64,000 nt of DNA. Origin: Cercospora beticola (taxonomy: Eukaryota > Ascomycota > Dothideomycetes > Mycosphaerellales > Mycosphaerellaceae). This document shows, one piece after another, positions 31,059-42,725 of the stretch. A program made the position numbers and the translations under genes. How positions within the stretch are numbered: position 1 is the stretch's first letter; each line of letters begins with the position of its first letter. The DNA lies in NCBI RefSeq assembly GCF_033473495.1, contig NC_088937.1:2666001-2730000 (forward strand), in the 5' to 3' direction. Under the pieces are notes generated by a model that did no database searches, was not told where the DNA came from, and saw only the letters and a program-made list of their open reading frames with translations.

Positions 31059-34000
31059 GCACGTAGAGGTTGGCAGGATGTCCCGGGAGGAAATCACGCA
31101 CATTTCGGTGGCTGCCCTGCTTCGAGGAAGACGACATGGCGCAAACACGCACTGCAAAGCTCGCTTCCGCGACACCGCAAGCAGTGTCTAACGCCCTCGC
31201 ATCGAGGTCCGAGAAGATTGTGAAGTCTTTAAGGCACCAAGGCATCCACACAGAGCTCGACTACACTGCATTTATCTACAGCTATAATGTCACGATAGAT
31301 CGCCGATCACTCCCAAAGCAATCGCTTGGTCCCCTACACAATACTTTTCGGGATCGGACACGTCCTCCTTGGTATGCGAAAGTGGTGCCATAATCGTGCG
31401 AAGCGTCTGACACGAGTTCCATCGGCATCGGTCGTGCATTGGAAGTGGGATCTGAGGCCTACTCGATTGCACAACCTCCCAATTCCAGTGGAGTAGTGTA
31501 TTGAGACCTGAAGGTCTAATGCTGGCCGAGTCTCTCTTCCCCTGGAACGGACTGATCGACGAAGCTATTCCATCGGGGCAGGAACCGGCACGTAAACCGG
31601 GAGGCTGGTAGCAGGACTTCGCGATAGCGATGTGAGCGGTCAGTCTTCCTCTTACTGGCTCTTTCTTAGCGGTTCATGCTTCAGCGACCGCCTTTGTGTA
31701 AGAGCCAGCACGAAGAAGTCCCGCGATTGAGCAGACCTGAGCCGCAGACCGCCTCGGAACAGCCCAATTCTCGCAACTCTCTCGGCTACAAGCAAGCGTA
31801 AGACACAGCAAGGCCTTCATGCAGATGCTGGTAAATCGTCAGAAGAAGCCAGCCTCCCTTTGCCGGTGATGCCATTCGCTTGTACTTTCGCTGCGTCCGA
31901 GAACCAGCTAGAGGTCGACCGCATCAGCAACATCGGCTCCACTGCATCTCTCGCGAAGAGGTATAAGGCTATACGCATGCGATTACGTACCCCTCGACAG
32001 TGGCAGTGTTAATGCGCAATGCAAATCGGTCGGTGCGATTCATGCCTCGATGATGGACTTTAGAACAATAGTCTACGCTGCCTGTGCGGGAAGTTCGCAA
32101 GTCGATGTGTATACGGCACAACCTCAAACACCTCGGGCCGACTTACTCTGGTTGAAACACTTGGCTGCTTCCTCGACATGACCTCCCACGCGATCGAGCC
32201 GTCTACCAAACACGTCCTAAAGCCTTGTTAGCACCAAGAGCACAGCCCTACAGCAAGGCCGAAACACGCAGCACATGTCGTGCTCGGTCTCAGTCTCCGA
32301 CAAACCACCACGGCTTGTTCGGGCTGGGATGTGGTGTTTCACGAGTCTTGTATTCACCTAGGTGCAGCAGGAGCTCGTCCTCGCCTATGCAACATAAACC
32401 GCGCATTGCCGTGATGCCACCACCCGCAGGGCTGCAGAATCAGCCTCGTTTACTAGCTGCAGCACTTTGACGACCGCGTGCCTGCATTCTTCTTGGCCGC
32501 AAGCTCAGCATTTCCTCGGGACGAAGTCCTCGACGGGATGGAGAAGTGCCGAAGGCTGTGGTGTGCACCACGTCCTAGACGTCTAGGTGCTCTGTTCGCT
32601 CCAACACCAAGCAAGGACATCGGGGCATCGTCTGTGGAGGCCCAGAGTTAGTGGGTATTGCACGTGGGACACCACGGAAGAGCTCCTTGTAGGAGCTTCA
32701 CTGTACAGGGCCACGGCCCACGCCCAAAGAACTACCGCGGTACCTTTGTCACTCTATTTTTGTCCGTTAGGAACTGGTTCCTCTCCATACTTGGTGAGGA
32801 GTGAAGCCTGAGGCCACATGGTGAAGTTGTCGGCGATTTGGCTTGGCGTTAGCCCGCTTCAAGCTATCATCATGTATAGCTTCGGACGTGAGTCCCAAAC
32901 GATATCATTCTGTCTGTAGTGCTGACCCTCCGAAGTTCTGCAGTCTTGTCTCTCCGTCAAGCTGTAGTGAAACTTCCCTGCGTGCACGTTTTGCCAATGT
33001 TGCTCGGTTATCCAAGCCCCTTGTGTCACTCGGATATGTTCGTCAAAGTCTCCGTCTTGGATTCCGAGCTCGGATAAAACACGTAACCGGTCAGCATCCA
33101 CGCCCGGAATGTGCTGTTCGCGTGCAGAATAGTCCATGCGGATATCCGCGGAGAGACTTGCTACGCGATTGCGAATCGAGGGGGCTGTGCAGGTCGACGA
33201 AGTCATCCGTCTATGCAGATCGTAGACGACAGCCTCCCAAGCTCCTTGCAACTGAGAGACCCTTCTTGCGCAACGAGCAGCAGGCATCCACTGGAGATCT
33301 CGGTATCTGATGTCATAGACGGAGCGTTTCCCATCATAACATCAAGACAGTAAGCCGTGCAGCAATGTTGTGAAAGTTGTAGTGGTGCATCCAAAGAACC
33401 GAATCCTGATTATGAGCAAGATACGATATCGTGAACACGTCCAATGCCGGACTGTATTGCCTTCCGATCATTTGCGCTGCAGCTTCAAGCAACGAGTCTC
33501 AGATTGCTCTATCTTTGGCAGGGCATTTTGCTCATTCAATCAACATCCATGATACGAGGCTGAAACTGCACAGCAGCCCCATTGGTCTAGTCAAAAGGTT
33601 GCCCGCAATGACATCGTCGTGTTGGGCGAATTTCTCATCAGACTGCCTATTCATTTCTCACATGCGAGGAGTATCCGACGATGTAGAAGAAGTTGTCGAC
33701 ATCGCTTGATAGCCAATGCCATTGGCATCTTCTGCGGTAACTCTTCGACGCTTAAGGATGCCGCGATGATACGATAATCTGCATCTTCGCATGGTGATCT
33801 GCTGCTGCTCTTGATGCTTCCAGCATGTGATTCCGCTCCGCCTGATGACGCGGCGATGTATGTTCAGTAATCATGTTGAATGTTGAATTGGCATGCCCTA
33901 TCAGGATAGGGGCCACTTGACCCTTCAATTCTTTCCTTGTGCGGTGCGAAGAATGCAAGCATGTAGTCTACAGTAGCTTGTACATTTCTTGGATGGTGGA

Positions 34001-37000
34001 CTTGCTTTGTGGCTAGTTTGCACTGTGACTATACCCAAAGCTCAATCGCCGTCCTATTTCCGTCAAGTGCAATCTTTTCTGCTTTGCTCTTGTTGACGCC
34101 CGATATTTGTTCTATACATGCTTCCATGAGCCGCATGATCCGTCCGCGTCGATACGATGGTGTAATGAAGCATCCTTGGCCCAAGGGAAATGGGTTTCCA
34201 GGTCATGGTTGTTCGCATGACATCTGACCAGGATATCGCGGTAATCTCATGCGAACCCATGTGGCAGGGCCCGTGATATTGGAACAGACCAAGATCGCAT
34301 CTAGCTGCGTGTAATCTTTGTATTTGGCATCTTGCTGTGTTCATGACATTGAGCTTCGTGTGCTGCATAGGGCCGTACTGGACGTTCAGTCTGCAAGTGA
34401 AGTCAGGCCACATGAATGATGCCAGTGACGAGGGTGAGGTCTGAAGAAGGTCCGCCGGGAGATGTGGTCACTCGAGACTTTCGGGCTGTTCTCGGGCGGC
34501 CCGGAGCTCGTCCCTCCGGCTGGGATGAGCATTGCCGTGAACTTGAATATTTGATGCGTTTTTGATGAACCGGTAGTCAAAATCTGTTCGGCGTGCGGGG
34601 GATGTTTGCACCAGTCAATGCGCGTCTCGCTTCAAGCGCGCCTTGGTCATCTTCAGTTCATCCTTGACGTCTGAAGCCTCGTGATACAGATCTTGCCGTT
34701 CAGAGAATCTGCGAGCCAATGTCGCCATGCCGTCCCGCTACTTGATGTGAACAGTCCATCACAAGGTGCCCTCCGCAGGCTACGCACAGCATCTCTCCAA
34801 AGACATCTTGATAAGCTGCTCGTCCAGCAGATCTGCTCGTCCGGAGTGTTCGGCAGCACGGGAAGATATCTCGTATCTTCTGCAAGGATCAGCGGTATAA
34901 GACTGTCGGCTTTTGTGCGACCAAAAGGCAAGGCGTCCGCTAGCATTTTCCGTTTTCTTCAGCGGGCAGATCTTCACTTAGCGCTGATCACACAACTCAA
35001 GCAAATATCTCGCAAAGACACAATGATTGAGGACGGATAGGCAACAAACAGGCACATCGTATTCAAGTACGATGTTGGGGTTTACATTCAACACCCACAA
35101 CGCTATCCTATATCTCCCTGTAGGCTGTAGCCAGACAAGCACAGAACACCATTTCACTTCGCGCCAGGAAGCGAAAGCGACTCAGCTCGAGCGAGGATAC
35201 ACCTGCTTGAATCAAGGTTGTACTCGGCATACCGTCGGAGTGCGCCCTTACCGGAAGTCTGCTCGATATTGCAAAGCCCACTTTGAACTATCCGAACGGT
35301 TTTCATGAAGCCAAAAACGGTCCTAGCTTCGCCCATTGGCGGCTCCGAAACTTCTCTCACTGTACACGAAAGCATTCAGCTGTCAGCTTGGTTTGGACAT
35401 CCACGTGTAAGTGCCAACACACGCTATCGCAAAAGTTTCTTGGACAAGGACGCGTCCAGGATATGTTGATTTGCAACCTTGTTGACCATGATGGCACCAG
35501 AGATAGCAAGAAACAGCAGTGGGTCGGCGGCGGCGATGACGGATCTCGAACTCGGACCACTTAGGTACACGTGATCGACATACAGTCGGTGAGAAAACCG
35601 ACACAAGACATCACTCGGGGGCTCATGGTCCACGCGTTGCGCGCACACATAGATCCCTATGTTACTCGGTATGGCTGTCCGCACAGCACACCGCTTCTCA
35701 AGCTGTGTCCGCGAAGATCGCGACGATCATGATGGAGAATTGGAGTTCAGCGATCCGCCCGTGGAACAGGCAGATCCGCGGCCACGCACTGGCTACTTCA
35801 CGGCGACTTTGGTGTCCAACCTCCTCGGTGGCTGGATTTGGAGCTGCCAGAGTCAGTGCTTTCTGTGACCAGAGCTGTGCCCTAAGACTAAAGCTGGATC
35901 ATACATGAGTCCGTGTTGCTCGAAATTGATGCTACTGTGAAGAGACGGAGCGGCGTCGGAACCATGTTGGATATCCACAACGTAATCGCACCACCTGCTG
36001 AGTCAGGGATGCATCATGTACAGCCTGCTAGAGCGCGGTTCGACGACAAACTTGCCAGCCTCAAAGGCCACCAATGGTCACGAGGACAGTCAATGGGCGG
36101 TGATCGGGAAATAGGAAACTGAAGACGCCTCTATGAGCCGACCGGGTATTTCCAAGAAGGTATCATGGCCGAACACAAAGCTCTGCTAACAAGATGAGAA
36201 AGGCCGTGACGGCACTGAGACGATCTCTTGAGGACATCGCCGACGGAGATGTGGTCGTTTCGCTGCAGCTTCGCGTTCGAGGATGTTGAAGCTACCTATT
36301 ATGGCATTCTGATTCGTCCTCGTCTCCAAGACACAGATTACTCATACAGTGCGGAGTAGCACATACTGTTACATATCCTAGACGACACGCGTGACAGCGC
36401 TCTTGGCATATGCTATGTCATGGAGTTGCTATTGTCAGCACAAGACTCAGCGAACATGTACCGAAAATAGCCGATGCTTCAACCAGTCACGGCTCGCGCT
36501 ATGTGTTATAGAGGGAAGACGACCAATCCTCGGGGTCTTGGGTCTTGGCCAACACGGCAAAGTAGAGGAGCGGCGTTATCATCGGTATCAACAGACGAAT
36601 CATCGTGGATCGGTATTGTGTGAAGAAACCGAATACAACGATAGCTCTTCACTGTTCGTCTGTGTAACGACCGAGCCGAAGCAAGAAGCAGATCTGGCAA
36701 GTTCGGAGTGACCGAGCGTTGGAGTTTTCGGAGTTGTGCAGTGGAAGAGTCGTTGTATATTCATTGACCGCTCTGTCGTTGGACACTATAAGGTATTCTG
36801 TCTGCAGAGAGCCCAACGCGCGTCTTTTGATTGCTTATGTGATCTTTCGCAATAGCATCTACTTTCGATGCGTGGACCCTGTCGACCGTGGAGTACTAGC
36901 TTACTGTCAGACGGGAACATGACGAAAAGAGAAGGGATTCTTGAACACTTGCACGCGAGCACCCACATCCAGGAAAGTCAGTCAGTGGCAATGCTCGACA

Positions 37001-38311
37001 TCGCAGCCAAACATGACTTTCAACGATGACATGCTGACCTTTATCGTAGAGATGTTACAGATAAGAAGTTGAGTCAAGTTTCAGTACTAAGAACGATTGC
37101 ATCGATCAAGAAGAGTGCCTTATCGATCTTTCATGACTAACATGAAGGCTGCCAATCTTGGACGCCGTCATGCTGCGCCCTTCCGCTTCGAACCTTGCCG
37201 GGCACCTCCTGGCCATTCGGGTACCCCGCAGACATAATGCCTCCCCAATGACCTCGACATCCATCAGCTACCCAATGATAGAACGACCTTCGGCGACAGA
37301 CCAGCACATTCCTGGACCAAGATCAGAAATCCCCAAGGGTTACTGAATCGAACTCATCGACATAGGCTTTCCGAATTTCCGATTACGCAAATGCTTTCAA
37401 AGTCCGAGGAATAGTCTATCAGCATGCTGGTCATCTATTCCTCCTACTGTACGACCCCTCTCCAAGACCTTTAGCTTCGATTCGGCGACCAGTCCTGTGC
37501 AAAGAAGCAGCAGATTGGGAAGCAGCGGCTCACATGACTTCACTGTCGTGCCTGAAACTGGCTCGAAATGGTAAGACAGAATCAACGAACTAACAACACT
37601 TCTCGCTTCTCACACAATTTCATTCGCTCGGGTATTTACCTGCATGACATACGTCCGCGGGCATATTCACTTGACGAGAAACAGTGCTGCCGTACTCGTT
37701 CAGCAGCTCGTCGACGAAGGTTGAGCTGCGTTTCGAACATGCCAATCTTTGCGCGAAGCGCCCCCATTTTCTTCTCCAAGAAACTCGCAAGACTGGTTGT
37801 CCACGCCTTCGCCGATCATGCTCAAAACTTGGTCAACATGCGGCTCCGACTGTGGAGTCTGGCACATCGATGCGCAGATGGACGATCTTGCGGCAGACAA
37901 ACCCTGGCCAAGATCTACTAGCTAAGACCACGCACCACCTGTGCAGGTCGGACGACGGAACGAGCGTTGCACATGGACCAGGGGCCCTTGCAATGACAGG
38001 TAGGGAAAGTGATGACACATGGAGGCGATTAACCCTAGCTTGCTGACATTTCTCGGTCTATTCGCTAGCGGCATCTGTTCCAGTAACTCTATTCGGACTT
38101 CCGAAGAATGATAGAATGCACAGTCCAACTTTCGCATTTCGCTCAAAAGGGAACATAGGAAAATCGAAGAACAAAGGAGATCGTATAATGCCGACCGCTC
38201 CGACCCACTTGGTATAGCACACCACCTCAATGATGATTTCGTGCCGTCGTGTGTCTCATAATTATGCAGTCCTCCTCTCACCAGCTCGCCGTGGACGTCG
38301 CACATGTGATC
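31059..38311. other. 7.2-kb region without a convincing gene
   Basis: All frames here are short (up to 155 codons) and mostly of random composition. A few pieces look like eroded coding sequence. On the minus strand, 36648-36499 reads a hydrophobic peptide including MIRLLIPMITPLLYFAVLA, and about 35560-35424 reads AADPLLFLAISGAIMVNK; both resemble membrane helices. A minus-strand frame at 33287-32859 has plausible composition (VLSELGIQDGDFDEHIRV). A plus-strand frame near 35210-35308 has a C-x4-C...YCKAH pattern. An AGCTCCTTGTAGGAGCT hairpin lies at about 32680-32700. No terminal repeats or transposase motif were found. It is either gene-poor intergenic DNA or the remains of decayed genes. 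Confidence 0.5.
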
Positions 38312-40532
38312 TTATATGCTGCTGACGTGAAGATCGTCGAGCGGGAAAAACATTTTCCCGTCTGGTGGTGTCAGGGTCCACAGGTCAAAGCCTGGTCCCA
38401 TCTCCGGGCTGTCCCATTGTGCCGTGTTGCAGGGAAAGCCCGTGTTTAATGTGTTCAAGGGAGCGTGAAGGTCCAAAGGAGCACCCTGCCAGTGGTTCAT
38501 GACATTGCTCTGAGGACTGTTGCCGATGCTGCTTGGAGGAGTTGGGTTCGAAAAGTTGAACTGTACAGTGTTGTGGTCGTTCTTGGTTTGCGAAAACAGT
38601 CGGTGGACCACGGCCGCAGCTGGGTAGTTGTCCTCCAGTCGCTTGAGCACCATTAATGAAAGCTCCAGGCGGTTTTTGCTCCATGAGCTTGTGAAATGAT
38701 CCTGAGATCGTGCTTGCATAAGGTGCACAGTCATGCTGGGCACAAGAAGAGGTACCATCATAGGTCCTGCAAATCGGAGAGCATCTGTCGTGATGATACG
38801 GTCGAGAATACCGCTGGCTCGGGTGGCTGCTGCCTTGATTCTTCCGTTTGCTAGTCGTGCGACAGCAGGGTCTACATTGTCCGCGTGGCTCATGAGGAAC
38901 TCGGTAGCATATGGTCTGTAAAGTGCAATCATGCTGGCTTCGACGTGCAACCGAGCTTGTGACTCAAAGAAGAGCACCAGCTCCGGGTTCAAGGGCCTGG
39001 CTTGCTGTTCGGGCAAGCACTCGGAAACTCGTCGCTCCAGATCAGCAATGCTTGTGCTATCGAGGGGAGCTCTGTGTGGCTGGTAGGTTGCGGAGAGGAT
39101 ATCACCAAGGACCACGGTCAGTTGCAAAAGTCCAGTCCAGATTGGCACTATGTGGTGGAGGTCTTGTGGCACATATTTGCGCCACGCCTGAGGTGCTCGC
39201 TCTGGGAGATCAAGCATACAATCTGGGCCGACCATTGGTACATCACAATCCGCGGCGTTGATTCTTAGTGGACGTCCGTGGCCCAAGCTCAGCCAGCGAT
39301 CCCGGAAGAAGCACGACCACCAAATGTTTGCCCAAAGTCGGCGCTGAGGGGCGGCAATCGCGCCGTGTGCGTGCCTCGCATCCGAACTCCTATGGAGGCC
39401 GATCGTTTGCGCCGTGGAGATTGCGACTCCAGTCCAGTGCCACGCTTGAGCGTGGTCCTGCAAATCTGAGTACCAGTACCCCAAGAGCAAAGCCGACTGG
39501 ACTTGAGTGACTTTGTCTTGTTCGTACGCCAAGTCAAAGAGACTCTTAGCGCGTGCGTAGAATTGCTTCTTCAAGTCCTCACGGCTCGCGCAGCCTGACA
39601 GGACCAGTGTGGATTCGGAGGCAAAGTTGGCTGCAACAGAGAACATGCTCCACAGAAGGAGCAGACTCGTCTGTTCGAATGAGCCGCCAGTGTACTGTTC
39701 CAGAAAGTCCGCAATGTTCAATATGGGCAGCGTTGGGTGGACATAGTGGAAATAGGATTGGACCAAGTCCTCGCAGATGGCGTGACTTGGCATTGAGAAG
39801 CAGCCTTGAGCCTCAGCAAATGCCAATGCTGCTGGGTCAAGTGGTGATGCGGTGTCCTTCAGGCTCAGGTAGTGTTGTGCAGTGGGATCTTGCTCTGGAT
39901 TGCACATATCCATGAGGTAGGCGAAACCTGACTCGTCACTTGTACCTGCGAAGGCGCGTTAGAGGCCGTTGAGAAGAGGACACGAATCTAGCTTACCACT
40001 TAGGAATGGCATCATGTTGTCAGTCATCGTGGTGTCCATTGTGCTGGAATGCGGCATAATGTTGGTAAGGTCATGCACTGAGTTGTAGAAATCTGCTGGT
40101 GCGGATTCCAGGTAGGAAGCTGGGAAGGAGAAAGGCTCGGAGTCGAACATTGGCGTTGGCACGGAGTCAGATGGAATGCTCCTGGGTGGCGTAGGCATTG
40201 GATTTGTGCAAGAAGAGACTGAATCACGGGAGGGTGAGCTCCGCGAAGAGTTGGACTTTGAGATACTGTTGCTGGACTCCTTGCGTGGTCTGGTTTTCAA
40301 GTCAGCATCGCCTATGTCAAGTGCATACGCATGTCTCGACATACGGGTAAGGCTTTCGAGTGCGCTTCTGACAAGTGATGCCGTCTCGGGCACAGCCAGT
40401 GCATGGCTGGCCTAGGCTGTCCATGTCGCATTTGACTTTCTTTTCGTAGCATCGTAGGCAAGCATTGGCTTGTCTGCGTGGTGCCTTACTGTCGACACTG
40501 TCGTGCCGGCCGACGCGTGCTCGAGAAGACAT
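38312..40532 (-). CDS. Zn2Cys6 fungal transcription factor, probable regulator of the polyketide locus
   Basis: Three exons on the minus strand (40532-40345, 40289-39997, 39945-38312) encode 704 residues. The binuclear zinc cluster is intact: C25, C28, C35, C44, C47, C54 (CLRCYEKKVKCDM... CTGCARDGITC), followed by a basic linker RKPYPPRKES. A serine/proline-rich region precedes the fungal-specific transcription factor middle homology domain at about residues 220-560 (CEDLVQSYFHYVHPTLPILNIADFL, RRLWANIWWSCFFRDRWLSLGHGRP). It should bind CGG-type half-sites as a dimer in the nucleus. The intron 1 acceptor was placed at AAAACCAG because the nearer TAG would give an early stop. It is transcribed away from the polyketide synthase 2.2 kb off, a common layout for a pathway-specific regulator, but control of that gene is inferred. 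Confidence 0.92.
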
Positions 40533-42555
40533 AATGATTGAGTGAAGAAGTAGATGTTGCTGCTGTTGAGGAGTCTGACGGTGGCATGCAGACCTCAAGA
40601 TATGAAGATATGCACGCCTTCTTCATAGCTTTCCGCAAGGTGGTCCATGCGGTCTGAGCGACCAGGGATCGACACAGAACGCGGGCGGATTTTCAATGGT
40701 ATCATGTTGTCTTAGAACTGGTGCAATCGAGCCTGCGATAGCAGAAACACTTGGCCATGTCTCCCCCATCTTTACAATCTCGGCGGGATGCTAACGCACG
40801 GCGAGGACACCGTCTGCGTCCGGCGCTCGGCCGGCACAATGGTATCGCCAAGTGGTATGTGCTTGAGTCTGACAACACAACTCAGGCACGATGCCATCGG
40901 TGCATAGTTGCATGACCGGCGGTTTTTTCGCGTCATGCTTAGTCTCACATCCTGGGAGCCTTAAGGTCGCAACGGCATGGCGCGGTTCGCACTAGCCATG
41001 GTCTTGGCGGCAAGTTTGACACTAGACACCATCAGGTCGCTGGTGTGCTCTGAGCCCACGTGCTGCGGTGGTCTTAGAATAGCATGTCGACGCTTTCGCT
41101 CTCCATGATAGGGCTGTTTCATGTTAAGTGCTTGCTTGGCGAACCCTGCTGACCGGCTGTCCACGACGCGCACCGGCTAATCGGTGACACCGTATCCGCA
41201 GCATACCGGCCTTACTGTACGAGTGTCCGCCGAAATATCGACAGCAGCAGCGAGGCGATGGTCGCGCGGCAAGGCAGCACAGCCATCGCTGACAGCATTG
41301 GCATTCGCTCTCACACTGCGAAATACAGCAGTTGCCCAGCGATGTGCTCTGCGGCCGAGCTGTAGCCGTTGATCAGACATCATTCATAGCGATCGTGCGG
41401 TTGCAACCCTCTCCACCTGCCCCGCCAGCACCATTTTGGTCATTATCGTGCAAGACACACGAGGAGCAGCCGAGTTCACATGAGCAATGACGCGCTCATC
41501 AATGTCCAGACGTTCGTGCACGAGGCGGAGACACAGCGCGCTGGCGAGCATCGACTCGCCTGAGTCGATCAAGTGAAGCACGGGCATGCTGATGGCCGTC
41601 CGCAGCGGCTGACCGTCCTCGCAGTAGCCGGGTGGGCTAATGACGAACTGGACAGCCTCGTGGTTGGCCGTGAACGCATCATGATGCCGAGCAGGGCCAG
41701 GCTGTTCCAGCGCGGCGGCGAAGTGAAGCTGCAGCAGCCAATAGCACCGTGAAACGAGCCATTGGCAAGCAAGACATCTGCGCACATAGGCGAGGGCGCG
41801 TCGAGGGTCCTGTGTGCCAGGTACCTTGCAGCAGCAGCGGTGGGTGGAGGGGGGGGGGGGCGCACCACTGGCATATCCCGAGCCCGCAGGCAGTGCTTCC
41901 TCCTGCCGCAACAGGACAGAATGGCGGACCGGTGCGTGCGGGATAGCCGTGGGCGAAGGCGCGGCGGATATTGGGCGAGCGTGGTGCACTGCGATGGGCC
42001 GTCGTCCGGAGGCTGGCGGCGACGAGTCTCGCGCTCAGTGCAAATTTCGCAGCGCCGCCGCCGCCGCTGCTGCTATCGCACACCACGCGCGAGTCGTAGG
42101 GCGGCGCATTCGGAGCTTTGGGGCAATGCCATCGGAAAATTGACGGTCAGCACCATTTGGGACTGGCAGCCAAGAGCGACGTTGGGCAGCGGGGTACGCC
42201 CGGCTACTCGGCTGCACGTTGATCCAGCCGACCCGACCCCTGCCCGGTTTGCAAACCTGGGAACGTCGAAATTGATCTGCTGCTTCCCCGGAGCGAGCGC
42301 GCTCATCATCTACGCGGCGGCTGAGCAGCACTAAGGGCCGTCGGGCTGTTCGGAAATGGTCGTGAATCTGTGCGTCCGTGGTCGCTGCCACGATGGATAC
42401 GAGCGCCCTCTCCAAAATGCCGTCGACCGAAACAGACTGCTCACTATCGCGTTCACTATCACGCTCGCCAGCGACCGTGAGGTCCGTAGGGTGAATGAGT
42501 ACAGTATCACGCCTTTCACATGTCGTCGCCCTCACTTGCTCGACCGCCTGACCAA
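40533..42555. other. Divergent intergenic region between the regulator and the polyketide synthase
   Basis: No gene is supported. Several overlapping frames of up to 201 codons in the GC-rich centre (41384-42540) have alanine/arginine/serine-rich shadow composition on both strands. A run of twelve G lies at 41849-41860. GCN and CCG-rich segments (for example 42050-42075) could include zinc-cluster binding half-sites, but I cannot single one out. Confidence 0.45.
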
Positions 42556-42626
42556 TTCACCTGCTCGTGATTATTCACCTGCTCGTGTCCAGTCACCTGC
42601 TGCTGTCCATTACCTGGTCGTGTCCA
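42556..42626. repeat. 18-base minisatellite, four copies, upstream of the polyketide synthase
   Basis: Four tandem units near the consensus TTCACCTGCTCGTGTCCA lie 100-170 bases upstream of the start codon. The last two have diverged (CTGCTGCTG, CTGGTCGTG). Each of the first three contains CACCTG. Confidence 0.85.
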
Positions 42627-42650
42627 TGTCTCATTCATCGCTTTTCCATG

Positions 42651-42718
42651 GAGCCACTAACTCAATCAGCAATTACAACAATTTGAGCCACTAACTCAGC
42701 CAGCAATTACAACAATTC
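42651..42718. repeat. 34-base direct duplication in the polyketide synthase leader
   Basis: Two adjacent 34-base copies (GAGCCACTAACTC...AATTACAACAATT) differ at three positions and end seven bases before the ATG at 42726, so they probably form the 5' untranslated leader. Confidence 0.9.
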
Positions 42719-42725
42719 CAGCGCC

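Noticed and set aside
35520..35565. GAGTTCGAGATCC resembling a tRNA B box (minus strand)
   Set aside because: The flanking bases cannot form a T-arm stem and no matching A box or acceptor stem is present.
41384..42540. Several frames of 110-200 codons in the GC-rich promoter region
   Set aside because: They overlap on both strands in all frames and show alanine/arginine/serine-rich shadow composition; none has a motif or introns.
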